Source of the DNA: Myxococcales bacterium | GTDB taxonomy: Bacteria; Myxococcota_A; Polyangia; Palsa-1104; JAEUJZ01 | Assembly (NCBI GenBank): GCA_016794365.1 | Contig: JAEUKB010000064.1 | Span: 62,001-126,000, forward strand | Direction: 5' to 3' | DNA length: 64,000 nucleotides | Shown: positions 24,774 through 33,282 of the stretch, piece by piece | How the letters are laid out: every line of letters begins with the position of its first letter | How positions within the stretch are numbered: the stretch's first letter is position 1 | The notes under the pieces: generated by a model | Told to the model about the DNA's origin: nothing | Database searches by the model: none | Seen by the model: the letters and a program-made list of their open reading frames with translations, nothing else | Made by a program: the position numbers and the translations under genes

Positions 24774-25475
24774 ATGAGCAATCCGGCCCGTACGTATCAT
24801 CACGCGCACCACTTCCCGACTGCACACGACGAGTCGGAAGCGGCCAAGCTCGGGATGTGGGTCTTTCTCGCCACCGAAATCCTGCTGTTTTCGGGGCTGT
24901 TCATGGCGTACGCCTCGTACCGCTATACCCATCCCGAGATGTTCAAGACCGTTCACCAGCTTCTCGACTGGAAGCTTGGCGCGGTCAACACCATGGTTCT
25001 GATCTTTTCGTCGCTGACGATGGCGCTGAGCGTCCGTTCGGCGCAGCTTTCCAAGCAAGGACAGACCGTCGGCTACCTGGCAATCACCTTGCTGTGTGGC
25101 GCGGCCTTCTTGGTCGTGAAGTACTTCGAGTACTCGCACAAGTTTCACCTGGGCACGCTGCCCGGCTCGGGTCCGCTTGGCCACTGGAACCCGGACTATG
25201 CCGCGCTGACGGTTGAACACGGCGCGGACTTTGTTGCCAAGCTGAAGTCGGTCGATTCGCCGTACATCTTCATCGGCATCTACTTCCTGATGACCGGACT
25301 GCACGGTCTGCACGTCATCATCGGCATGCTCGCCATCACCTGGGTGCTGGTTCGCTCGATGCGAGGCGACTTCAGCTCGAAGTACTTCTTCCCGGTCGAG
25401 TGCGTCGGGCTGTACTGGCACCTGGTTGACTTGATCTGGATCTACCTGTTCCCGCTCCTCTACTTGGTGGGGTAA
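24774..25475 (+). CDS. coxC: Cytochrome c oxidase subunit III
   Basis: A 233-residue protein with five or more helices and the subunit III signature: KLGMWVFLATEILLFSGLF near the N-terminus, TGLHGLHVIIGM, and the terminal YWHLVDLIWIYLFPLLYL. Subunit III stabilises the catalytic core and protects proton uptake. The ATG at 24774 has an AAGGAG Shine-Dalgarno. A His-rich start (TYHHAHHFP) is notable. The next gene follows after three bases. Confidence 0.95.
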   Translation: MSNPARTYHHAHHFPTAHDESEAAKLGMWVFLATEILLFSGLFMAYASYRYTHPEMFKTVHQLLDWKLGAVNTMVLIFSSLTMALSVRSAQLSKQGQTVGYLAITLLCGAAFLVVKYFEYSHKFHLGTLPGSGPLGHWNPDYAALTVEHGADFVAKLKSVDSPYIFIGIYFLMTGLHGLHVIIGMLAITWVLVRSMRGDFSSKYFFPVECVGLYWHLVDLIWIYLFPLLYLVG

Positions 25476-25478
25476 GTC

Positions 25479-26081
25479 ATGACGCAGGCACACACAAACC
25501 ACAACGACGAAGGCGGCCACGATCACGACGAGCCGCACATCCTGCCGCTCAGCACCTACCTGGGAGTCTGGGGGGCGCTGGTTGTACTCACCGTGATTAC
25601 GGTTGCTGTCTCGCGCTTTGACTTCGGCAGCGCCAACACGGTCGTAGCCATGATCGTCGCCACCATCAAGGCCACCTTGGTCGCGCTGATCTTTATGCAC
25701 CTGCTTTACGACAACAAGCTGAACCTGGTCATCCTGATGACCAGCTTCTTGTTCGTCGCGATCTTCTTTACGCCGACGCTCATCGACTTGGGCACGCGCG
25801 GCCTGCTTGATCCGATCAAGACCCGTGAAGGCTACAAGCTGATGAATGCCAAGCCGTCCACGCTGCCAGAGCCTCCAGTGGAAGCTGCACCAGCGGCGGA
25901 AGCTCCGGCTGCTACGACGACGCCCGCGACACCAGCGACTGCGGCACCAGGTACACCGGCTGCTGCGCCCGCGACTGCGGCACCAGCGACGCCCGCACCA
26001 GCGGCACCAGGTACACCGGCTGCTGCGCCCGCACCAGCTGCTGCGCCCGCACCGGCTGCTGCTCCGGCTTCTGCGCACTAG
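25479..26081 (+). CDS. coxD: Cytochrome c oxidase subunit IV with Ala/Pro-rich tail
   Basis: The first 115 residues are a three-helix prokaryotic oxidase subunit IV (STYLGVWGALVVLTVITVAV; VAMIVATIKATLVALIFMHL), the last subunit of the complex. The remaining 85 residues are almost only Ala, Pro and Thr (EAPAATTTPATPATAAPGTP and similar), encoded by short imperfect repeats. The tail resembles the low-complexity insertion in ActB and may be a linker or simply slippage-driven growth. The start is ATG at 25479, three bases after coxC. It ends the operon; no hairpin terminator is evident before the repeat block. Confidence 0.9.
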   Translation: MTQAHTNHNDEGGHDHDEPHILPLSTYLGVWGALVVLTVITVAVSRFDFGSANTVVAMIVATIKATLVALIFMHLLYDNKLNLVILMTSFLFVAIFFTPTLIDLGTRGLLDPIKTREGYKLMNAKPSTLPEPPVEAAPAAEAPAATTTPATPATAAPGTPAAAPATAAPATPAPAAPGTPAAAPAPAAAPAPAAAPASAH

Positions 26082-26124
26082 CTGACGCGCGCTGCCCGTC
26101 CCGCTTCTCCTTCCGCTCGTCGCT

Positions 26125-26275
26125 CACGCTCCTACTTCACCACTTCATCCTTCGCTCGTAGGCTTCGTTCACGCTCCTACTTCACCACTTCATCCTTCGC
26201 GCACGTTCCTACTTCATCCTTCGCTCGTAGGCTTCGCTCACGCTCCTACTTCATCCTTCGCTCGTAGGCTTCGCT
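26125..26275. repeat. Imperfect tandem repeat, 32-45 bp units
   Basis: Four consecutive units start CACG(C/T)TCCTACTTC and continue with ATCCTTCGCTCGTAGGCTTC: 26125-26169 (45 bp), 26170-26201 (32 bp, shortened), 26202-26238 and 26239-26275 (37 bp each). The first two carry an extra CACTTCACC-like insertion. The array fills the gap between coxD and the convergent carbamoyltransferase fusion and provides the last dozen codons and the stop of that gene. No spacers, so not CRISPR. Confidence 0.85.
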
Positions 26276-28868
26276 CGCTCAGGCGGAGGTCTTGCCGCTG
26301 ATCATGCGCTTCGTCTTGCCAGCCCACAAACAGCGAGGCTGTAAGACCACTTGCGTCAATCACCGCTTCCGCCGCTTGCAGCGCTTCCGTAAGCTGCGCG
26401 AGGTCTGCGCGCGGATGGTCGGGATGAAGCAGCTGCGAACGCTGCGACGGATAAAACGGATGGATGTTGAAGTCCACCGGCAGCTTGTAGTCACGAGCCA
26501 GCCGCAGCCCGTACTCCACCCCGAGCAGCAGATCCTCCACCGCTTGCTCTCCGCGTCGGCCCGGCGCACCAAACACCAGGCTGATCCACAGGCCCAGGTT
26601 GTCACCGCTGTGTGCCAGCGCCTGGACGGCTTGCTCGATGGCCTGCTGCGGCATCCGCTTGTTGAGGTACACCAGCCGCACCTCGTCATCCGCCGACTCC
26701 AGGCCCAGGATGAGCCGCAGCGCAAGCTGTGGACGGACGCGCTCACGCAGCGAGATGAGTCGCTCTTTGTTCACAAACAGCTCGCGCGTATCCAACGACA
26801 GCATCTGCAAGCGCGGCAGCGTGTTGGCCCAGTCGAGGATCGAATCCAGCGCGGCAGGCGACAGCTCCTTCGGATTCAGGATCGAGCCGCTGTTGTACAG
26901 CACAAGGTGCCTCACCTCCGGTAGCTCTCGTCGGTAGTGATGCATGAACCAGCGTAGCCGCCGCGCGTGATGATCCGCCGACACCGCGTGCCCTTCGCCT
27001 TCGCCGATGTCGCAGTGGCTACACTCGCCGCGTCGATAAAACGGACAGCTTCCATCTTTGGCTTCATTGCCAAACACCAGCGCCAGCCGCGTGCCGTAGC
27101 GGTCTTGCGTGGGCTCAAAGCGCAGCGCCGCTTGCGGAGCCGCCGACAGCTCCGGCTCGTCTGGGCTCACCACCAGCGTGTCATCCAGCATCAGCGCATC
27201 CAGCCCGCAGGACGCAACCAGCCGCAGGGCTTGCTCCGGCGTCTCGACAATCGGCTCACAGACATTGAGCGACGTGTTCAGCACCATCGGCACACCGCTG
27301 CGCAGAAAGAACCGCTCGATCAAGCGTCGCCATGACGAGCCATCCGCCTGCACCAGCTGCGGTCGCGTGCTTCGGTCCTGATGAACCACGGCAGCCATGC
27401 GAGACGCTTTCTCGGGCCGCACCGGAATCGCCGCCAGCATGAACTGCGCAAGCGGTCTGGCAGCCTGCGGTAGCTCCAGCCACTCCGTCGCGTGCTCTGC
27501 CAGCATCGCTGGTCCAAACGGTCGAAAGGGCTCGCGCCGCTTGATCTGAAGGTTGATGTGATCGCGCAGCGCTGCCTTTCTCGGGTCCGCCAGCATCGAT
27601 CGACCACCGAGCGCACGCGGCCCCGCTTCGCAGCGTCCCGACGAATACCAGCCCACCACTTCTCCGCGACACAGCCGCTCGGCCACCTCTTCCGCCGGAT
27701 CGCTTGTCTGCACCTGCGCAAGCGACGACTTCGCCAGGGCCGCTGCCACCCCGGCTGGCGTTTGCGTCGGTCCCAGCCGTGCCGTCGTCTGTCGCCAGCG
27801 TGGCGCGAGCGGCTGCATGCCGTGATGTAGCAGCAGCGCTGCCCCGAGCGCCGTCCCCGCATCATGAGCCGCTGGCTGCGCAAAGATCTCCGCGAACAGC
27901 CCTGTCTGCGCCAGTCGTCCATTGGCCGCACAGTTGAGCGCCACACCGCCCGCCAGACACAGCCGGTCTGCGCCGGTTCGCTGCCGCAGCCAGCTGGCCA
28001 GGTGAAACAGCACTTCCTCCGTTCGCTTCTGGAGCGCCGCCGCCAGATCCGCCGCCGCTTGGTGAGTCGCTTGGCCCGGTGCGACCAGCGCTTCCGGTAG
28101 CTCACGCGCCACCCAGCTTGGCCCGCGATCCCGAAAGCGCAGCCGACCGCCATCGACCGCAAACAGTCCTTCTTCGCGCAGCGTCACCAGCGACTCTAAG
28201 ACCGGACCGTAGCGACGCGGATCTCCGTAAGCCGCCAGGCCCATCACCTTGGTGGCACCATACGGACCAAAGCCCAAGCTGTCCGACACCACTTCCCACA
28301 CAAAGCCCAGCGAGTGCGGATAGCCAATCGTCGAAAGCGTCGTGAGCGAGCTTCCTTCTCCATGCCCGAGCCACGTCGTATCAAACTCGCCAATTCCATC
28401 AATGGCCAGCACCGCCGCGCGTGCAAACGGCGAGGGTAGATACGCACTGGCCGCATGCGCCAGGTGGTGCGGTACGCAGTGAAAGCGAAAGCGTGCCGAC
28501 GGTCCTGCCGCCGCCCGGATCCGCTCTTCCACCGAGAGGACATCGGCGACAAAGCGACGCTCTCCCGACTCGCTGCCCCAGTCACCGGGCGCTGGGTCTT
28601 GGTCGCAGCCAATGTTGCGCAGCCGCTCGGACGCGACAAACGGATACGCAACGTGATCGACCGCCGCAAAGTCGATTCCCGCGTCTTGCAGACAGCGCTC
28701 CACCGCGAGCTGGCCGAAGTCCGCTCCGTTGTCGATGCGCGCGACCTTGCCGTGCCGCGTGCGACTGATTCGCTCTTCCTCGACCAAGCAGGCCACCTGG
28801 CCGTCTATCACCAGGCAGGCTGCGGGCTCGTGATACGGACCGGATAAGCCAAGGATTACGCTGCGCAT
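26238..28868 (-). CDS. Fusion of NodU/CmcH-type carbamoyltransferase and radical SAM domain
   Basis: An 876-residue protein with two catalytic halves. Residues 1 to about 575 are an O-carbamoyltransferase of the NodU/CmcH/TobZ family: ILGLSGPYHEPAACLVIDG, CVPHHLAHAASAY (metal-binding His), a kinase-like core, and the C-terminal domain SGRCEAGPRALGGRSMLADP with VPMVLNTSLNVCEPIVETP. Residues about 590-860 are a radical SAM domain with C608, C616 and C619 (CPFYRRGECSHC, CX7CX2C) and Elp3/RaSEA-like patches LYNSGSILNPKE, DTRELFVNKERL and LILGLESADDEVR. ATG at 28868 is preferred; GTG at 28877 is possible. The C-terminus runs into a tandem repeat. No antibiotic or tRNA modification genes lie nearby, so the substrate is unknown. 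Confidence 0.85.
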   Translation of the reverse strand: MRSVILGLSGPYHEPAACLVIDGQVACLVEEERISRTRHGKVARIDNGADFGQLAVERCLQDAGIDFAAVDHVAYPFVASERLRNIGCDQDPAPGDWGSESGERRFVADVLSVEERIRAAAGPSARFRFHCVPHHLAHAASAYLPSPFARAAVLAIDGIGEFDTTWLGHGEGSSLTTLSTIGYPHSLGFVWEVVSDSLGFGPYGATKVMGLAAYGDPRRYGPVLESLVTLREEGLFAVDGGRLRFRDRGPSWVARELPEALVAPGQATHQAAADLAAALQKRTEEVLFHLASWLRQRTGADRLCLAGGVALNCAANGRLAQTGLFAEIFAQPAAHDAGTALGAALLLHHGMQPLAPRWRQTTARLGPTQTPAGVAAALAKSSLAQVQTSDPAEEVAERLCRGEVVGWYSSGRCEAGPRALGGRSMLADPRKAALRDHINLQIKRREPFRPFGPAMLAEHATEWLELPQAARPLAQFMLAAIPVRPEKASRMAAVVHQDRSTRPQLVQADGSSWRRLIERFFLRSGVPMVLNTSLNVCEPIVETPEQALRLVASCGLDALMLDDTLVVSPDEPELSAAPQAALRFEPTQDRYGTRLALVFGNEAKDGSCPFYRRGECSHCDIGEGEGHAVSADHHARRLRWFMHHYRRELPEVRHLVLYNSGSILNPKELSPAALDSILDWANTLPRLQMLSLDTRELFVNKERLISLRERVRPQLALRLILGLESADDEVRLVYLNKRMPQQAIEQAVQALAHSGDNLGLWISLVFGAPGRRGEQAVEDLLLGVEYGLRLARDYKLPVDFNIHPFYPSQRSQLLHPDHPRADLAQLTEALQAAEAVIDASGLTASLFVGWQDEAHDQRQDLRLSERSLRAKDEVGA

Positions 28869-28993
28869 GCGCTGCACTCTAGCGCGCCCGATCGTGGATG
28901 CAGCGGTCGGTGCGCTGCGAAGACCTGCTGACTGTAGACCTCAGCTGCGGGCTGCACCCATCACCGCTGGTTCTGCTTGGACGCGCTTCGTGC

Positions 28994-30634
28994 CTAGCCA
29001 AACACGCAAGAGTAGCCCGCGCTCAGACCCGACAGAATCGGCGTGACATCGCGGACCGAGCTCTTCATCCCCACTTCCACTTGCAGTAGCGAGCCCGAGA
29101 TTCCCGGCAGCTTCACCGGCGACACATCCGACGGAATCTTCGCCATCTCTGTCCACGGTGCAGACAAAAGGCTGGTCTTGTCGTTGGCGCTGCGCACGCG
29201 AATGGTGACCTGCGTACCGGCGGGCGCTTGCAGCATGTACACAAGCTCCAGCCAGCGGGTCTGAGACGCGCCCATGCATCCCAAGAACGTGTGCCGCCAA
29301 AAGCCCGAGGGCGCTCCCGCGTTGCGCAGCTGATAGCCCGTCATGTCGCTGTACGTGTACGGACCGCTGCCGACGCTGACCTGCTTGGTCGAGTAGTTGC
29401 TCGGGTCCACCTTGTACGCGGCGCTGTTCGCTTGGCTGATCACCCACGGGTTGTTATCGAAGTCCACCGCCGCGCCCACGTTGTTCGATGACACGTTGGC
29501 GGTCTTGCCCTTGTAGACCATCTGCGCTCCGGCTCCATCAACGTGAAACAGCCCCGTCGAGGTGTCCGCGATCCAGATGCCGGTCTTGCTATCGATGGCC
29601 AGCCCGCGTCCCGACTGCATGCCTTGCGGTTGCAGATCGAGCTTTTCCCACGTCTCTGTCTTCGGATCGAAGCGACTCACACAGCTTCCACCTGCCGTAT
29701 AGATCCGACCTGCCGAGTCGGCGGCAATTCCGTACGGACAAGGCGGGGCCTTGGCACCGTTATAGACCTTGACCTGGTCGCCCTGATTGACCTGAATCAC
29801 CGCCAGGCTGCCTTCCGCACCGCGAACCCAGACATCGCCGTTTTTGTCGAGCACCAGCCCGTACGGCATCGCCGGAGTGACGCTGATGGTCTTCATCACT
29901 GCGCCGGTCTTGGCGTTCAGTCGGACCACTTCGCGGGTACTGTACAGCCCAACGTAGACCACCGTGTCCGTCTCTCCCAGTCCTGCGTTGAAGCCAGCCG
30001 CGCGCGGCAGTGAGCCCGGCGTCAGCTTGGTAAACCACAGGATGCACTCGTCGGTGGGGTTGTTCGGTTGGCCTTCTGCCCAGCCCAGCGGCGTCGCGTT
30101 TTCCGACGTATCGATCTTGCCGTTGCCGTTGCGGTCGATGCACTGCGACTTGTCACCTGCGATGCGAACGGCGGATGCGCGGCTGGCGTCCGATGCAGAG
30201 CGATTGGCGACCACCACATCGCCGCTCAGCCCCACGGTGGTGCGCGACGGATCGGCCTTGCCGCCTGGATGGGTGAAGTAGCGGCCCACCTCGGTCAGCG
30301 TGCGCGTGTCGATCTTGGATACCGTGCCCTCGGCGCTATTGGCCACCCACAGGATGGGCGACTGGGTGCTGCCAAAGCCTTTGGGGTCGAGCACGATGTT
30401 GCCGTCTTTGTCGAGCTTGACCCCCGACGATCCATCTTCGGTCGGATCAAACGGCGTGTTTCCCGTCGGTCCCACTTTGTCATAAGCACCTGGTCCGCCG
30501 GGTGGAAGCTTGTTGGGATCGCCGCTTTCGCAAGCTGGGTCGCCCGACTCGCAGCTTGTCTCGCCTCCCAGGTTTGCGGGATTACACGCCAAAGGCAGAA
30601 GCGACAGCACGAGCAGCGGCAGGTTTGACTTCAT
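28994..30634 (-). CDS. NHL/virginiamycin-B-lyase-like beta-propeller lipoprotein
   Basis: A 546-residue exported lipoprotein (signal peptide, lipobox SLLPLAC). Residues about 85-430 form repeated propeller blades with the rhythm of NHL or Vgb-like proteins: GLVLDKNGDVWVRG, GIAADSAGRIYTAGG, GLAIDSKTGIWIADT and AAVDFDNNPWVIS. An EF-hand-like loop DRNGNGKIDTSE suggests Ca2+ binding. The C-terminal 110 residues are a separate beta domain. Acidic Cys pairs near the N-terminus (CESGDPACESGDP) form a short internal repeat. The ATG at 30634 has a strong GGAGGATC Shine-Dalgarno. It faces away from the FHA-sigma54 activator, which is a plausible but unproven regulator. Confidence 0.85.
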   Translation of the reverse strand: MKSNLPLLVLSLLPLACNPANLGGETSCESGDPACESGDPNKLPPGGPGAYDKVGPTGNTPFDPTEDGSSGVKLDKDGNIVLDPKGFGSTQSPILWVANSAEGTVSKIDTRTLTEVGRYFTHPGGKADPSRTTVGLSGDVVVANRSASDASRASAVRIAGDKSQCIDRNGNGKIDTSENATPLGWAEGQPNNPTDECILWFTKLTPGSLPRAAGFNAGLGETDTVVYVGLYSTREVVRLNAKTGAVMKTISVTPAMPYGLVLDKNGDVWVRGAEGSLAVIQVNQGDQVKVYNGAKAPPCPYGIAADSAGRIYTAGGSCVSRFDPKTETWEKLDLQPQGMQSGRGLAIDSKTGIWIADTSTGLFHVDGAGAQMVYKGKTANVSSNNVGAAVDFDNNPWVISQANSAAYKVDPSNYSTKQVSVGSGPYTYSDMTGYQLRNAGAPSGFWRHTFLGCMGASQTRWLELVYMLQAPAGTQVTIRVRSANDKTSLLSAPWTEMAKIPSDVSPVKLPGISGSLLQVEVGMKSSVRDVTPILSGLSAGYSCVFG

Positions 30635-30696
30635 TTAGATCCTCCGAGACCAGGTCGTTACACAACAAAGCGTCAACGCGAAGCAAAAACTGCGCC

Positions 30697-30724
30697 TTGT
30701 GCGCCGGGGTACGTGCAGTAAGAT
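30697..30724 (+). promoter_or_regulatory. Candidate promoter for FHA-sigma54 activator
   Basis: TTGTGC (30697-30702), a 16-base spacer and TAAGAT (30719-30724) resemble a sigma70 promoter in the 101-base divergent gap. The -10 ends 11 bases before the ATG, leaving a very short leader. Confidence 0.4.
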
Positions 30725-30735
30725 TCCCCAAAACC

Positions 30736-32136
30736 ATGAAGCGCTCGGCGGAAAGCAGTGCCACGAGAAGAGATGGGCTCCCCAAAGATCCCAACTCAAC
30801 CAGTGTCCTCGACGATGTCCCTGAGTTCACCTGCTATCGGCCTGGTGGCGTCTTCTTGGTAATCAGCGGGCCAGACCGGGGTGAGCAAGTGGTCCTTTCG
30901 GACAAGCCCATCACCATCGGTTCATCGCCAAGCTGCGAGCTGGTGCTTTCTGACCGAACCGTTTCTCGTCGGCATGCGACGGCACAGCTTGAAGACCATC
31001 AGGTGGTGGTCCGCGACCTGGGCTCCACCAACGGTAGCTTCACCCATGGTGCTCGCTTCAAAGAGCTGGTCGTCGGCTTTGGCACCGAGCTGACCCTCGG
31101 CAAGACCGTGCTCAAGTTCCTGCCGCAGGAAGAAGCGCTAAAGCCCGTCGAGAGCGAAGAAGATCGCTTCGGAAGCCTGCTCGGCTGTGATGCCAAGATG
31201 CGACGGCTGTTCGGGCTGCTTCGGGACATCTCACCGACCGACTCGACCGTCCTCATTCAGGGCGAGACTGGCACCGGCAAAGAGCTGGTTGCCGAAGAGA
31301 TCCATCGTCACTCGCGTCGCGCCAGTGGTCCGTTTGTGGTCTTCGACTGTGGCGCTGTGCCGCGTGAGCTGATCGAGTCGCTGCTCTTTGGTCATGTCAA
31401 AGGGGCCTTTACTGGCGCGATCTCGGATCGTCAGGGCGCGTTTGCGGAAGCGCACGGTGGCACCATCTTCCTCGACGAGATTGGCGAGCTGGCGCTGGAG
31501 CTTCAGCCCTCGCTGCTGCGGGCGCTCGATAAGCGAGCCGTTCGTCCCGTCGGCGGCAGCTCCTATCGTCAGGTCGATGTCCGCGTGATTGCAGCCACCA
31601 ACCGCGATCTTCGTGAAGAGGTTGCGCGCAAGACCTTCCGCGAAGATCTGTTTTTTCGGCTGGCGGTCATTCGCGTTCAGCTTCCGGCCCTGCGTGAGCG
31701 AGGCCGTGACATCGATCTGTTGACCGACTCGTTCATTGAGCAGTTCTCCAGCGGCAAGCCCCTGTCGCTGTCTCCATCAGAGCTGAGCCGTCTGCGTAGC
31801 TACGGCTGGCCCGGCAACGTCCGCGAGCTGCGCAACGTAATCGAGCGAGCCTGCGTGCTGGCCAAAGGCGACTCGCTCAACCTGGAGGAGCTGGGCGATA
31901 CCGTCGTCCACAGCGCTCCACCGCCTTTTCGTTCCTCGCTGCCGTTCAAAGAAGCCAAGGGCCAGCTCGTCGAGCACTTCGAGCGCGAGTACATCGTCGA
32001 TCTGATGAAGCGTCACCGCATGAACCTGTCGGCGGCAGCCCGCGAAGCCCAGATCGATCGCAAGCACCTGCGTGAGCTGCTGCGCAAGTACGGGCTCGAC
32101 AACCGGCTCGATCCCGCCGATCGCTCAGGCGAGTGA
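30736..32136 (+). CDS. FHA-domain sigma54-dependent transcription activator
   Basis: A 466-residue regulator. The N-terminus is an FHA phosphothreonine-binding domain (ITIGSSPSCELVL, TVSRRHATAQL, DLGSTNGSF; about residues 50-125). The central AAA+ domain has Walker A GETGTGKE, the sigma54-contacting GAFTGA loop, and Walker B GGTIFLDEIGEL. A Fis-type helix-turn-helix closes the protein (NLSAAAREAQIDRKHLRELL). This FHA-AAA-HTH build is typical of myxobacteria, where such proteins are controlled by Ser/Thr kinases rather than response-regulator phosphorylation. The ATG at 30736 is chosen over the open frame upstream because homology starts after it. The gene ends 12 bases inside the convergent xylH. 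Confidence 0.94.
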   Translation: MKRSAESSATRRDGLPKDPNSTSVLDDVPEFTCYRPGGVFLVISGPDRGEQVVLSDKPITIGSSPSCELVLSDRTVSRRHATAQLEDHQVVVRDLGSTNGSFTHGARFKELVVGFGTELTLGKTVLKFLPQEEALKPVESEEDRFGSLLGCDAKMRRLFGLLRDISPTDSTVLIQGETGTGKELVAEEIHRHSRRASGPFVVFDCGAVPRELIESLLFGHVKGAFTGAISDRQGAFAEAHGGTIFLDEIGELALELQPSLLRALDKRAVRPVGGSSYRQVDVRVIAATNRDLREEVARKTFREDLFFRLAVIRVQLPALRERGRDIDLLTDSFIEQFSSGKPLSLSPSELSRLRSYGWPGNVRELRNVIERACVLAKGDSLNLEELGDTVVHSAPPPFRSSLPFKEAKGQLVEHFEREYIVDLMKRHRMNLSAAAREAQIDRKHLRELLRKYGLDNRLDPADRSGE

Positions 32137-33282
32137 GCCTTTCGACATCTTCGACAGCCGCACATCCAGCCACGCCGCCAGCCCCAGCGTCAGCCCGCGT
32201 GCAATGAAGCGCGCTTCCGGCGGCACCGCAAGCAGCGACATCCCCGAAAGCAGGCTCGCCATCACCAGCGACCCAAGCAGCACGCCAGCCACGCTGCCTC
32301 GTCCCCCGCGCAAGCTACAGCCCCCGATGACACAGGCCGCGACCGCGTCCAGCTCCATCAGCTCACCGACCGTGGTCGTGGACGCCCCGGCGTATGCGGT
32401 CTGAAGCAGCCCCGTCAGTCCGACCAGCGCTCCGAGCAGCGTATACGCCGTCACCACCACCTTGCCGACCGGGATTCCTGACAGCACGGCAGCCTCTTCG
32501 TTGCCACCAATTGCATAGAGAGCGCGCCCGAGCCGCGTGTGCTTGGTCAGGATCTGCACCAGCACCGCCAGCAGCGCCAAGATGAGCAGGGGCAGCGGCA
32601 GACCTCGGAACTGTCCGCAGGTCAGCCCGATCAGCGCCAGCGCCTGTGCAGTCACCAGCCAGCGCAAAAACGGCAGCTCGCCATCGGGCACTGCTTCCCC
32701 TTGCTCAGCCGCTTCCTGCTGCGCCTGCCGATGACTGCGGAGCGAAAACAGCCCGAGCAGCGCAGTCACCAGCGCGATCAGCACATAGGTAGCCCAGGGC
32801 GGCAGGTACGTTGTGGTCAGGACCGACAGCAGGTTGGCGTGTCCTCCTGCGCTTACGGGCACCGTCTGGTTGCGGATCACCAGCCAGAACAGACCCTTCC
32901 ACGCGAGCAGCCCGCCCAGCGTGATGATGAACGCTGGAATGCCCTGGCTAACAATCAGAAAGCCTTGCAGCCGCCACAGCAGCAGCGCCAGTCCAATGCC
33001 CAGGCCCATCGCCACACCCGCTGGTAGCTCGCCGCGCATGATGAGCACTGCCGTCACCCCGCCAATCAGCCCGACGCCGCTGCCTGCCGACAAGTCGATG
33101 TGACCAGGCAGGATCACCAGCAGCATCCCCAAGCTCAGCACCGACGTGATCGCAAACTCGATGGTCAGCATGCTGAGGTTCCGCGCCGACAGATACTGCG
33201 GTGCGAGCAGCCCAAAGAACACTCCCAGTAGCAGCAGGACCAGCAGCAGCGACAGGTCGCGCCACTCTACTTGCTCGCTCAT
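32125..33282 (-). CDS. xylH: Xylose-type ABC transporter permease
   Basis: A 385-residue membrane protein with about ten helices, of the AraH/RbsC/XylH permease family: SLGMLLVILPGHIDLSAGSG, GVTAVLIM, IPAFIITLGGLLAWKGLFW and AIGGNEEAAVLSGIPVGKV. The length and the long loop before the second half match XylH rather than RbsC. It is the last gene of xylF-xylG-xylH and overlaps xylG by four bases. The stop lies inside the end of the convergent activator gene. Confidence 0.9.
   Translation of the reverse strand: MSEQVEWRDLSLLLVLLLLGVFFGLLAPQYLSARNLSMLTIEFAITSVLSLGMLLVILPGHIDLSAGSGVGLIGGVTAVLIMRGELPAGVAMGLGIGLALLLWRLQGFLIVSQGIPAFIITLGGLLAWKGLFWLVIRNQTVPVSAGGHANLLSVLTTTYLPPWATYVLIALVTALLGLFSLRSHRQAQQEAAEQGEAVPDGELPFLRWLVTAQALALIGLTCGQFRGLPLPLLILALLAVLVQILTKHTRLGRALYAIGGNEEAAVLSGIPVGKVVVTAYTLLGALVGLTGLLQTAYAGASTTTVGELMELDAVAACVIGGCSLRGGRGSVAGVLLGSLVMASLLSGMSLLAVPPEARFIARGLTLGLAAWLDVRLSKMSKGSLA

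Noticed and set aside
24744..26078. 444-codon reverse frame over coxC and coxD
   Set aside because: Begins with a Ser/Arg/Trp/Cys repeat that mirrors the Ala/Pro codons of CoxD; no independent evidence of a gene.
26870..27050. Calling the radical SAM half an archaeosine synthase subunit
   Set aside because: Archaeosine is an archaeal tRNA modification; no transglycosylase or partner subunit is nearby and the host looks bacterial. Only the fold resemblance is kept.
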